From the NCBI GenBank assembly GCA_964503615.1, contig CAZDBA010000035.1, positions 1 to 33,540 on the forward strand: a stretch of 33,540 nt of DNA, read 5' to 3'. This DNA comes from CAZDBA01 sp964503615 (GTDB lineage: Bacteria > Planctomycetota > Planctomycetia > Pirellulales > Pirellulaceae). Below the pieces are notes generated by a model that had not been told where the DNA came from, made no database searches, and saw only the letters and a list, made by a program, of their open reading frames with translations. The first letter of the stretch is position 1. Each line of letters opens with the position of its first letter. Position numbers and translations under genes: made by a program. Below, piece after piece: positions 17,104-25,130 of the stretch.

Positions 17104-17466
17104 CTAGTAACGGCTGATCCAGTCAGTGGCAAGAAAAATGGTCAACCCAGTTCCAGCTAGGAAAGTGAGTAAAGCAAAAGGTGCGGTCCAAATTCCGAAC
17201 CAAGTCAAATAGCCGTCAAACGCAGGTCCCATCATGAATATCAGGTTGGCAATGAGTCCGCCTAGTGCCATGAACATCCAGAATTCGGGGTCTCTGAAAT
17301 TCACAGGATCGACGATCGCTGTGTAGCAAAGGCAAATCAAAACCATCGTCAAGTTGAAGACGACACGAAACGATTCCCACCTCATGATAACGAGGCCAAA
17401 GTCGTCTTTCAGGCGCCTACGGGGTTCTGAAGTGGGAGTCTCAATCATAGACATTTTTCCTTGCAC
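17104..17466 (-). CDS. Small membrane protein of unknown function, three predicted TM segments
   Basis: A 120-residue hydrophobic protein facing the NRPS-PKS gene, with 39 bp between the stops. A basic N-terminus (RRRLKDD around 16-22) precedes three likely membrane helices at about 33-52, 61-80 and 86-113. No family is recognised. The alternation of polar linkers and hydrophobic segments, with codons unlike a mere shadow of another gene, supports it as real. Start options are codons 1, 5 and 7. It sits between the two plus-strand halves of the polysaccharide locus and is transcribed against them, so it is probably independently regulated. Confidence 0.75.
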   Translation of the reverse strand: MQGKMSMIETPTSEPRRRLKDDFGLVIMRWESFRVVFNLTMVLICLCYTAIVDPVNFRDPEFWMFMALGGLIANLIFMMGPAFDGYLTWFGIWTAPFALLTFLAGTGLTIFLATDWISRY

Positions 17467-17717
17467 AATTCACCTTTCCAACTATCATATCTGCTCCGCG
17501 ACACCACTCCAAGTTGGGTTCCTCCGTTGTGGAAAAAATGCCGAAATCAAGGACTCCACGTTGCCTAACTAACCCTACCTGAAAAACCTTTCAAAAAATT
17601 GGTTTGGCCTGTCCCTAACGTTCGGCGTTTGGATGATATACACCAAAAGGCTCTAGCTACCCAAATTAACGGAGCGACAGGCTTTAGGGGTCCTTTCCCG
17701 TCATTCAAAGTGCCAAT

Positions 17718-17739
17718 TTTTGCGTTGCTTTTGCGTTGC
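17718..17739. repeat. 11-bp perfect tandem repeat
   Basis: TTTTGCGTTGC occurs twice back to back (17718-17728 and 17729-17739), about 50 bp before the Wzz-like start. One helical turn per copy would suit a regulator binding on one DNA face, but it may equally be a slippage product. Confidence 0.65.
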
Positions 17740-17775
17740 CTAAGGCTCCCGTTTTAACCCCCCTTCACTTTTTAC

Positions 17776-17780
17776 AGGAG
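17776..17780 (+). promoter_or_regulatory. Ribosome binding site pointing to an ATT start codon
   Basis: AGGAG at 17776-17780 is a strong Shine-Dalgarno sequence. Seven bases later lies ATT (17788), in frame with the Wzz-like gene. No ATG, GTG or TTG is available between the in-frame stop at 17755 and the GTG at 17842. Confidence 0.6.
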
Positions 17781-17787
17781 ACCGTTC

Positions 17788-19809
17788 ATTCGTTCTCTAG
17801 AATTTATATATCGAAACAGATTCAGTTGGATTCTGGCAGCGGTGCTGGCAGGCATCATTGCTGTTGCGCTGTTGATTGGATTACCGCGGAAGTATTATTC
17901 CGACGCTAAGTTGATCGTAAAGATTGGTCGTGAAAGTGTGGCCTTGGATCCGACAGCCACGACCAGTCAGACCCTGTTGATGCAGAAGACTCAGGAAGAT
18001 GAGATCAATACTGCTCTTGGCGTGTTCTCCAGTCGCAAGATCAAAGAGGAGGTCGTCCGCACAATCGGCGTCGATGCGATTCTGGATGGTTACTTGCCCG
18101 GCGAAGAAGACGAGCCTCAAAGCAAACTGCATGAGAGGGTTGGAGCGGCAATCGACTGGGTGGGAAACTATCTTCTGGAAATTGGAGTACGTGACGAAGT
18201 CGATGACTTTGAGCGGGCGGTTATCAAACTTGAGCAATCTGCCTACGTATCTGCCAGCCCCAAATCTCAGATTATTGATATTTACGCCGAGGCAAAGTCT
18301 CCCGAGATGGCGGCGGAAATTGTTCGGGTCATGACCCAAGCCTTCTTGCAAGAGCACATCAACATCTCGCAGACCTCAGGTTCGTTTGAGTTGTTTGAGA
18401 CGGAAGTAAAACGAGCCGATGCCAAGTTCAAGCAAGCCAAGCAAGAAATGGCAGATTTTATGTCAAAAAACGGTATCGTTTCGGTGGCATCGAATCAGGA
18501 ACTGCTGATGAACGCTTGGGGCAACATTCTTAACAACATCATGCGTTTGGAAAGTGCCGAAAATGACCTTGCCGCTCGTTACTCAAAGGACCACCCGCAA
18601 CGTGCTGCGGTCATCGCGCAACTGGAGAGTGCTCGTAAGGTTCTGAATCGAATCACTGAGAAAAGCGGCCAAAAAGTCCCTGGTGAGATCGTAAAGTTTG
18701 TCAAACGGTTTCCCAGCGACAGTTCGCCGACCGAATCGCTTGAGGGCGTTGCGCCAGAAACTATCACTTCGATCCAGAGGATTGACGAGCTGATTAGTTC
18801 TAACAGCCAGCTCGAATCGATGCACGCAAGAGTAATGGCTCTCGAAAACCAGCTGGCTGGCCATCGTCAGAAGTTTGAAGAAGCCCGCATCATTCGAATG
18901 CAGCGGGAAAACAAGATCTCCAACATCAACGCTTTTCAGAAAGCGACCCTTAATCAAAAGCCGACTGCTCCCAATAAAATTCTGGTTTGTGCTGCATCGG
19001 TTTTCTTTACCTTCTTTACCGCATTCCTATTCGGTTTGTGGGGAGAAGCCAGAAGAAGACGGGGAGCGTTTCGAAAAGCAGATGATGTGGAGCGTAATCT
19101 CAAAGTGCCTGTGGTTGCCACGATTCCCGTAGATCGCTCGGCGAACAATAAGTGCAGGAACAGCAAGTCGATGATAACGATGCGAGAAAAGTGTCATGAC
19201 GCTGTTCATACCCTCATGCAGGAACGAGCTGACTCGGATCAAAAGGGTGCGGTTGTACTTGGAGTTTTAAGTATTGAAAAAGGCAACGGAGGCAGTACGA
19301 TGGCGTCCGCTTTGGCTGCCTGCTGCTCGAAAGATTTCGGTTTGAAAACCGTTTTGATTGATGCAGATGTGCAATCCAAATCGGTCTCTCGTCGGTTCAG
19401 TCTCAACGGCGCGCCCGGCTTGCACGAAATGGTGTTGGACGGGGAGGAGATGGATGATTGTATTCAGCGGTTCGAACCTTTTGGACTTTCGCTCGTTTCC
19501 TGTACCAACAAATCGAGAATGGATGCAGAGCGTGTTGCTTTTCCGGCTGAAGAGGTGTTGAATCAACTGGATGAGATCCAAAAACATTTTGAAGTAATAA
19601 TCGTTGACCTTCCGCCTGCTTCAGAAGCGAACAGCGCTGTGTTTTTGGCGATGCGTTTGGAACGTATCTTCCTCGTTGCCGAGGCCAGTAAGACGACCGC
19701 TTCGAAAGCGATTGGAGTTTTACGTAAATTTGAAACTGCAGACGCTGACATAAGTGGAATGATTTTGAATAAATACCGTTGCGAATTTCCTTGGGAAAAG
19801 AATGCCTGA
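17788..19809 (+). CDS. Polysaccharide chain-length determinant / BY-kinase-like protein (Wzz-Wzc type)
   Basis: An inner-membrane co-polymerase controlling polysaccharide length. Reading from ATT at 17788 gives 673 residues starting RSLEFIYRNRFSW and then a full first membrane helix (about 11-33). The GTG at 17842 would remove part of that helix, which is why the upstream start is preferred. A long, partly coiled-coil periplasmic region follows, then a second helix near 398-417 and a cytoplasmic P-loop domain. That domain has VLIDAD at about 523-527 (Walker A') and VIIVDLPP (Walker B, D607). Its Walker A reads KGNGGST (498-504), with glycine where the catalytic lysine is expected, and there is no C-terminal tyrosine cluster. 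It is therefore probably a degenerate kinase with a structural role. It overlaps the next gene by 8 bp. Confidence 0.9.
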   Translation: MRSLEFIYRNRFSWILAAVLAGIIAVALLIGLPRKYYSDAKLIVKIGRESVALDPTATTSQTLLMQKTQEDEINTALGVFSSRKIKEEVVRTIGVDAILDGYLPGEEDEPQSKLHERVGAAIDWVGNYLLEIGVRDEVDDFERAVIKLEQSAYVSASPKSQIIDIYAEAKSPEMAAEIVRVMTQAFLQEHINISQTSGSFELFETEVKRADAKFKQAKQEMADFMSKNGIVSVASNQELLMNAWGNILNNIMRLESAENDLAARYSKDHPQRAAVIAQLESARKVLNRITEKSGQKVPGEIVKFVKRFPSDSSPTESLEGVAPETITSIQRIDELISSNSQLESMHARVMALENQLAGHRQKFEEARIIRMQRENKISNINAFQKATLNQKPTAPNKILVCAASVFFTFFTAFLFGLWGEARRRRGAFRKADDVERNLKVPVVATIPVDRSANNKCRNSKSMITMREKCHDAVHTLMQERADSDQKGAVVLGVLSIEKGNGGSTMASALAACCSKDFGLKTVLIDADVQSKSVSRRFSLNGAPGLHEMVLDGEEMDDCIQRFEPFGLSLVSCTNKSRMDAERVAFPAEEVLNQLDEIQKHFEVIIVDLPPASEANSAVFLAMRLERIFLVAEASKTTASKAIGVLRKFETADADISGMILNKYRCEFPWEKNA

Positions 19810-20506
19810 TTTAGAGACTTGTTCACAGGACTTGTCCTCCCCGCCCGAATTTACACAGGCAGAGCAGGCGAGCGAGAAACCGATCCAAATCGTCAAACAA
19901 AGAACTCCCCGCTGGAAGCGGAGCTTTGATGTTGTCAGCTCGCTGATACTTTTGATTCTGCTAGCCCCGCTCTTGTTGGCGCTCGGCCTGTATATCAAGC
20001 TCGTTTCGAAAGGGCCTGTTCTCTACATCCAACCGCGAGTTGGGTTCGGTGGTGAGACGTTTCGTATTATGAAGTTTCGCACGATGCATGATCGCAAACA
20101 AATGCGTGACGAAGTGCATCGCGAATACGTTGCCAACCTGGCAGCAAATAACGAGGTGCTTGAAAAGCCGGATATTAAGTCGGAACTGATACTCGGCGGC
20201 GGTTTGCTGCGAGCTCTTTCAGTCGATGAACTTCCCCAGCTTTGGAACGTACTTAAGGGCGAGATGTCACTTGTGGGCCCCCGCCCTGATCTGTTGGAGC
20301 TGGAGGACTATACGGAAGAGCAGCTTCGGCGGTTCGAAGTTCTCCCCGGCATCACCGGTTTGTGGCAGGTTAACGATAAGAACGATTTGACGTTCACTGA
20401 CATGATCGACTTGGACATTGAATACATCGACACTCGAACGCTGTTGCTGGACATCAAGATCCTTTTTGGAACCGCGTTTGGAATGTTAAAGCTCTCCAAC
20501 TCCTGA
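19802..20506 (+). CDS. Polyprenyl-phosphate sugar-1-phosphate transferase (initiating glycosyltransferase)
   Basis: Transfers a sugar-1-phosphate from a nucleotide sugar to undecaprenyl phosphate, the first step of repeat-unit assembly. This 234-residue protein is the short form: only one N-terminal membrane helix (about 42-65, re-entrant in this family) after KRSFDVV. The catalytic part carries KFRTM, the LSVDELPQLWNVLKGEMSLVGPRP region and PGITGLWQVN, all signatures of the bacterial sugar transferase family. The ATG lies inside the end of the Wzz-like gene (8-bp overlap), indicating translational coupling. The donor sugar is not predictable, though a UDP- or dTDP-linked HexNAc derivative would suit the neighbours. 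An assembly gap follows downstream. Confidence 0.95.
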   Translation: MPDLETCSQDLSSPPEFTQAEQASEKPIQIVKQRTPRWKRSFDVVSSLILLILLAPLLLALGLYIKLVSKGPVLYIQPRVGFGGETFRIMKFRTMHDRKQMRDEVHREYVANLAANNEVLEKPDIKSELILGGGLLRALSVDELPQLWNVLKGEMSLVGPRPDLLELEDYTEEQLRRFEVLPGITGLWQVNDKNDLTFTDMIDLDIEYIDTRTLLLDIKILFGTAFGMLKLSNS

Positions 20507-20563
20507 ACAATTTTCCTGCCTGATCCGTTTTAGGCACCAACTAACTCTTCAGATTTTAGACCA

Positions 20564-20585
20564 ACTTTTCTTAATCACTTTTCTT
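20564..20585. repeat. 13-bp direct repeat running into an assembly gap
   Basis: ACTTTTCTT occurs at 20564-20572 and 20577-20585 with AATC between, a period of 13, and the second copy ends at the first N. This is the second gap in the window that begins inside a short repeat. Confidence 0.7.
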
Positions 20586-20685
20586 NNNNNNNNNNNNNNN
20601 NNNNNNNNNNNNNNNNNNNNNNNNNNNNNNNNNNNNNNNNNNNNNNNNNNNNNNNNNNNNNNNNNNNNNNNNNNNNNNNNNNNNN
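20586..20685. other. Assembly gap (100 N)
   Basis: Exactly 100 undetermined bases between the sugar transferase and the Gfo/Idh/MocA gene, probably a placeholder of unknown true length. A small gene could be hidden here. Confidence 0.98.
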
Positions 20686-20711
20686 TTGTTTTCGCAACCT
20701 GGAATTTCAAA

Positions 20712-21734
20712 ATGACAAAAATCGGCATTATCGGTGTAGGCTATTGGGGCCCTAATCTCGTTCGTAACTTTGATAGTATCCCTGACTGTGAGATCGTTTC
20801 GATTTGCGATCTGGACGAAGCCAACCTCGACAACATTACCAATCGTTACCCTTATGTGAAACGATACAACGACGTTGACGAAATGATCCAAAACGAAAAT
20901 TTGGACGGCGTAGTGATTGCGACTCCGACCGCGACCCATTTTGGATTGGCCAAGAAAGCGCTCGAAGCCGGTTTGCACGTGTTTGTTGAAAAACCGCTGA
21001 CGGTCGAGTCTCAGGAAAGCAAAGAGTTGATCGAAATAGCTGCCGCTCGAGGGTTGGTTGTGTTTGTCGGGCACATCTTTTTGCACTCGGCTCCCGTTAT
21101 GAAACTGAGGGAGTTGATCGCTTCAGGCGAGTTGGGTGAGATTAGCTATATCTCGTGTAAGCGTTTGAATCTCGGGCCCGTTCGTAGTGATGTCAGTTCG
21201 CTTTATGATCTCGCCACTCATGACATTTCGATCGTATTGCATTTGCTGGGGCAGCAGCCTTCGACAGTTTGTTGCCAAGGGTTGGACCATATCAAAGAAG
21301 GCGTGCACGACGTGATCAACCTGACAATGAAATTCCCCAACAACAAAATGGGTATCGTGCATTGCAGTTGGTTGGACCCGCGCAAGGAACGAGTCATCAC
21401 GGTTGTCGGCGATCAAAAGATGGCCGTCTACGATGATCTCGGAGAAGAAAAGATTCGCATTTACGACAAAGGGGTCAATCTTCATTCCAAGTCGGGTGAG
21501 CTGGCTGAGTTTCAGCTTTCCTACCGTCATGGCGACATGTACAGCCCCTGGATCAAGCAGCAAGAACCATTGAAAAGTGAGTGCAGCGAGTTTGTCCGTT
21601 GCATTGTCGAAGGGGATACACCCCGTACCGATGGTGTGAACGGCTTGCAGGTGGTCGAGGTTCTCGAGGCCGCCAATGAGTCGCTAATGAACGACGGAAC
21701 TCCCATGGCGCTTGAGTCAGAAATCGTCATCTAG
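20712..21734 (+). CDS. Gfo/Idh/MocA-family NAD(P)-dependent sugar dehydrogenase
   Basis: A 340-residue oxidoreductase. The Rossmann motif GVGYWG is at 8-13 and the family EKP signature at 93-95; the C-terminal alpha/beta domain contains DLATHDISIVLHLLG with the expected His. It is followed by a WbpD/WlbB-like acetyltransferase and a DegT aminotransferase. In nucleotide-sugar pathways such trios act as C3 oxidation (WbpB/WlbA), transamination (WbpE/WlbC) and N-acetylation (WbpD/WlbB), giving UDP-2,3-diacetamido uronic acids. Other 3-acetamido sugars are possible. The role as 3-dehydrogenase is inferred from this context. The start lies 26 bp after the assembly gap. Confidence 0.93.
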   Translation: MTKIGIIGVGYWGPNLVRNFDSIPDCEIVSICDLDEANLDNITNRYPYVKRYNDVDEMIQNENLDGVVIATPTATHFGLAKKALEAGLHVFVEKPLTVESQESKELIEIAAARGLVVFVGHIFLHSAPVMKLRELIASGELGEISYISCKRLNLGPVRSDVSSLYDLATHDISIVLHLLGQQPSTVCCQGLDHIKEGVHDVINLTMKFPNNKMGIVHCSWLDPRKERVITVVGDQKMAVYDDLGEEKIRIYDKGVNLHSKSGELAEFQLSYRHGDMYSPWIKQQEPLKSECSEFVRCIVEGDTPRTDGVNGLQVVEVLEAANESLMNDGTPMALESEIVI

Positions 21735-21863
21735 ACCTCGCTCGCAGTATAGATCCAATCAGAACTTGCCGGCTGGTTTGAGTGGCGTTGAAAGCGTTGC
21801 TAACCAGCCCTGTAGGGCACATTGTAGATTTTCCTCACCGTTTTTATAAAGACCGAACCCAAA

Positions 21864-22457
21864 ATGATTCACGCAACCGCAGTCGTCGACAGCCAGGATA
21901 TTGGTGAAGGCACAATGATCTTTGCCTTTACTCACGTCTTGGACGGTGCGTCCATTGGCAAAAACGTAAAGCTCTGCGACCACGTTTTTGTCGAAGGTGG
22001 ATCGAAGATCGGCGATAACGTCACGATCAAGAATAACGTTTCGGTTTGGGAAGGTGTGCATATCGAGTCAGACGTTTTCGTCGGGCCCAACGCGTGCTTT
22101 ACCAACGATATGAGTCCTCGCTCGCCCAGAATGCCCGCTGCTAAAAAACGCTACTCAGAACGTGCAAACTGGTTGCTCGAAACTCACATACATCGCGGAG
22201 CAACGATTGGCGGAAATGCCACCATCGTTCCCGGCGTCACCGTCGGCGCATTTGCGTTTGTTGGTGCCGGAGCCGTCGTAACCAAAGACGTTGAACCCTA
22301 CACCTTAGTCGTCGGAAATCCGGCGCGACCTCAATCATCTGTTTGTTCGTGTGGTCAAATCTTGGCGGGATCGTACCGCGAAGTTGCCTGCGAGCACTGT
22401 GGTGAAACGCCAAACGACCGAGTAAAGCAGATCGAAAGTCTGTCTCAATCTCATTAG
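21864..22457 (+). CDS. Left-handed beta-helix N-acetyltransferase (WbpD/WlbB-like)
   Basis: A 197-residue hexapeptide-repeat acyltransferase. Repeats of the type [LIV]-G-x-x-x-x run through most of the protein (IGKNVKLCDHVFVEGGSKIG and following), with the loop FTNDMSPRS near residue 88 and closing segments TIGGNATIVPGVTVG and VVGNPARP. These fit nucleotide-sugar 3-N-acetyltransferases of the WbpD/WlbB/WxcM-N group, which use acetyl-CoA on a 3-amino sugar. The C-terminal tail has four cysteines as CSC and CEHC pairs, suggestive of a small metal-binding knuckle that simpler homologues may lack. It lies between the dehydrogenase and the aminotransferase that would provide its substrate. Confidence 0.93.
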   Translation: MIHATAVVDSQDIGEGTMIFAFTHVLDGASIGKNVKLCDHVFVEGGSKIGDNVTIKNNVSVWEGVHIESDVFVGPNACFTNDMSPRSPRMPAAKKRYSERANWLLETHIHRGATIGGNATIVPGVTVGAFAFVGAGAVVTKDVEPYTLVVGNPARPQSSVCSCGQILAGSYREVACEHCGETPNDRVKQIESLSQSH

Positions 22458-22536
22458 TGAATCGTTTCGCTTTGCTAACCGTTGACCTTACTTAATCATT
22501 TTTAACCCTCATTCAACCAACTAAGTGAAATCTCGT

Positions 22537-23679
22537 ATGAACGTACCTCCCAAATTTAAAATTCCTCTCGTCGATTTGCAGGCGCAATCAAGGTCGATTC
22601 GTGAAGAAGTGCTCGAGGGCATTGCCGAAGTCGTCGACTCGTGTGCCTTTATCCTTGGGCCTCAGGTGACTGAGTTCGAAAAACAGTTTGCCGAATATTG
22701 TGGCGCCAAGCATTGCATTGGCTTGGCTAATGGAACCGAAGCATTGCACATGGCTTTGCGAGCACTGGATATCGGCCCAGGTGATGAAGTAATCACCGCA
22801 GGTAATTCGTTTGCTGCCACCGCGTTTGCAATCGGCTACACCGGAGCTCAAGCTGTCTTTGTTGATATCGACCCAGATGACTACAACATAGATGTTCGCT
22901 TGATTGAGCAAGCGATTAGCGAAAAGACCAAGGCGATTATTCCCGTTCACCTGTATGGTCAACCGGCTCGTATGAACGAGATTATGGAAATTGCCAAACG
23001 GCACAACTTGCGTGTTGTCGAAGACACCGCGCAAGGACATGGTTCGGAAATTGATGGCAAGCGATCGGGCACCTTTGGTGACGTCGGTTGTTTCAGCTTT
23101 TACCCTGGGAAAAACCTCGGCGCCTATGGCGACGGAGGTGCTGTGGTAACTGACTCAGACGAGTTGGCTGAGAAGTTCCGCTTGCTCCGTAACTATGGCC
23201 AAAAAGTTAAAAACCGACACGACATGTTGGCTTACAACTGTCGTCTGGACACGATGCAAGCCGCCGTGTTGTTGGTCAAGATGAAGTACATCGAACAGTG
23301 GACCGATCAACGTAATCAAGTTGCTCAGTGGTACCGCGAGGCATTGAAAGATGTCGACATCGTGTTGCCAATGCAGCATGACAATGTTCGACATGTTTAC
23401 CACCTGTTTGTGGTTCGTCATCCAATGCGTGATCAAATTCTGGAGCATATGGCCAAGCAAAACGTCTTTGGTGGTGTGCACTATCCAAACCCATTGATGA
23501 CCGCCGAATCGTTTCAGACCGCGCCTTGTTTCCCGATGGAATTGCCGGTAGCCACCGCACATTCGAAAGAGATTTTGTCTCTGCCGATGTATCCGGAAAT
23601 GACAAAAGAACAGGTAGATGTCGTTGCAAAATCGCTGATTTCGGCGATTGCGGCAGTCACAAGTTCGGTCAAGCAGTAG
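22537..23679 (+). CDS. DegT/DnrJ/EryC1/StrS-family PLP aminotransferase
   Basis: A sugar aminotransferase of 380 residues when started at the ATG at 22537; a GTG four codons upstream (22525) is an alternative. The fold type I signature is seen in IPLVDLQAQ near the start, ANGTEALHMAL, VEDTAQGHGS, and the PLP-lysine block FYPGKNLGAYGDGG with the Schiff-base lysine at about 192. The C-terminal part carries NCRLDTMQAA. Members transfer an amino group, usually from glutamate, to a keto nucleotide sugar. Together with the upstream dehydrogenase and acetyltransferase it points to a 3-amino or 3-acetamido sugar in the polysaccharide. Confidence 0.95.
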   Translation: MNVPPKFKIPLVDLQAQSRSIREEVLEGIAEVVDSCAFILGPQVTEFEKQFAEYCGAKHCIGLANGTEALHMALRALDIGPGDEVITAGNSFAATAFAIGYTGAQAVFVDIDPDDYNIDVRLIEQAISEKTKAIIPVHLYGQPARMNEIMEIAKRHNLRVVEDTAQGHGSEIDGKRSGTFGDVGCFSFYPGKNLGAYGDGGAVVTDSDELAEKFRLLRNYGQKVKNRHDMLAYNCRLDTMQAAVLLVKMKYIEQWTDQRNQVAQWYREALKDVDIVLPMQHDNVRHVYHLFVVRHPMRDQILEHMAKQNVFGGVHYPNPLMTAESFQTAPCFPMELPVATAHSKEILSLPMYPEMTKEQVDVVAKSLISAIAAVTSSVKQ

Positions 23680-23693
23680 TTGAATAACAGAAA

Positions 23694-25130
23694 GTGACGC
23701 AGAACCTAAAAGATCCTGTTAGAACCCAGTTTATGTCTTCCGTATCGCTAAAAAACCGCCTTCCCAATCGCTATCTGGTAGCCCCCGCTGCCAGCCAGGC
23801 GACCGGATTGCGCTGGTACGAGAAGGCTCTGTTGGGCGTCGGGATTTTGGAGATTCCGTTGCAGTTGGACAAGTACTTTATGTACTTTGAACGCGATGCA
23901 AAGCTGGGAGCCGTCGGCGGGATTAACGTTTCGGTTACGACACTCAGCTTGGTTGCGTTGTACTTTCTGTGGGTTATGAGAAGTATAAATAAAACGGACA
24001 AGCACAAGCCTGAGTTGGTCTTTGGCGCGCCAATGATCTTCTACATTGGTACTGTCGGTTTGTCGATTTTTGCGGCGCATGTCAAGATGCTGTCCGTGTT
24101 CGATTTGGTTTTACTTCTCCAGTCCTACGCGCTGTTCTTTTACATCGCCAACCGTATTCGTACTCGTGAAGAACTAAAGTTTCTGCTTTGCGTGTTTTTT
24201 GTGACCGCATTGGTGCAGAGCTTTTTCATCTTTGGCCAGAAGGCTATTGGCGAATCGTTTTACGGACAGCGTGTTGATATCGGCCCGTTGGCGTTGATGG
24301 TGTGGGAAGACGGAAGACCCTGCTCGACGATGCACTCTCCCGTTCTGGCCGGGAGCTTTCTGGCTTTGATTTGGATTCTTGCACTGGCCGTTTTGACAAC
24401 TCTCGAAAAGGGAACGATTCGCATTCTTGCCATAGCGATGGTTGTGCTCGGTGGGTTGGCGATTTTAATCACTCAAACTCGCGGTGCGATTTTGACAACC
24501 GTGGTTGGAAGTGCTGCGATCGGAATCGCCTGTCTCTGGCGTGGCTGGTTTCCAATGCGGTTAATTGCGATCGGAGCACTGTTGGCAGTTATCGGTTTCA
24601 TTCCCTTGTTGGAGGTCGTTGAAAAACGAATCACATCTGGCGATAACGGATCGGCAGAGGCTCGAATTCATCTTGCTGCTGTTGCGGCACAGATGATTGA
24701 GAGAGCTCCCATGTTCGGTGTGGGGGCAGGTAATTGTCACTTGGTTGGCGAGAGCTTTGCGCATCAAGCCGAATACCGTTCGCTGTGGTATTACACGGTT
24801 CACTGCAAGTATCTGTTGGTCTGGGTTGAAACCGGATTTATCGGGCTGATTGCATTTTTGATCGTGGTCTCCGGTGGAATTCGTGATGGTGTAATTGCCT
24901 GGTTCTCCAGAAATCGGTGCTTGGGTCCGATCGGTTTGGGGCTGGCGATCGCGATTGCCGGGCATATGTTGCACATGATCGTCGATATTTTCAACTCGAG
25001 GACTCAAGTCCAAACGTTGTGGGCCTTGCTGGGTACCGGCGCAGCGATTCGGATGATCACGATCAGTGAAGCTAAAGCTGAACTCCATACAAAAGACGAT
25101 AGCGCTTCGGAGGAGGTGCCCGTTGTCTAA
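23694..25130 (+). CDS. O-antigen ligase/polymerase family membrane protein (Wzy-like)
   Basis: A 478-residue polytopic membrane protein with about ten to twelve hydrophobic helices. A large periplasmic loop follows the signature TQTRGAILTT (about 260-269), and a conserved GVGAGNCHL segment follows near 343. This is the arrangement of the Wzy_C/O-antigen ligase superfamily, which polymerises lipid-linked repeat units or ligates glycans. In a locus with Wzz-like and flippase genes, polymerase is the better guess. The reading frame opens with GTG at 23694; ATG at 23733 is a plausible alternative. Its last codons overlap the start of the flippase gene. Confidence 0.9.
   Translation: MTQNLKDPVRTQFMSSVSLKNRLPNRYLVAPAASQATGLRWYEKALLGVGILEIPLQLDKYFMYFERDAKLGAVGGINVSVTTLSLVALYFLWVMRSINKTDKHKPELVFGAPMIFYIGTVGLSIFAAHVKMLSVFDLVLLLQSYALFFYIANRIRTREELKFLLCVFFVTALVQSFFIFGQKAIGESFYGQRVDIGPLALMVWEDGRPCSTMHSPVLAGSFLALIWILALAVLTTLEKGTIRILAIAMVVLGGLAILITQTRGAILTTVVGSAAIGIACLWRGWFPMRLIAIGALLAVIGFIPLLEVVEKRITSGDNGSAEARIHLAAVAAQMIERAPMFGVGAGNCHLVGESFAHQAEYRSLWYYTVHCKYLLVWVETGFIGLIAFLIVVSGGIRDGVIAWFSRNRCLGPIGLGLAIAIAGHMLHMIVDIFNSRTQVQTLWALLGTGAAIRMITISEAKAELHTKDDSASEEVPVV
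25111..25116 (+). promoter_or_regulatory. Ribosome binding site deciding a TTG start for the flippase
   Basis: AGGAGG at 25111-25116 is a full Shine-Dalgarno sequence inside the end of the upstream gene, six bases before TTG at 25123. It makes this start far likelier than the GTG at 25066. Confidence 0.8.

Larger units (their letters stand above)
17467..17787. other. Intergenic region upstream of the Wzz-like gene
   Basis: About 320 bp between divergent genes, presumably holding the main promoter of the downstream polysaccharide locus. The only clear structure is the 11-bp tandem repeat at 17718-17739. GATATACACC around 17635 is a weak -10-like site with no good -35. Confidence 0.5.
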
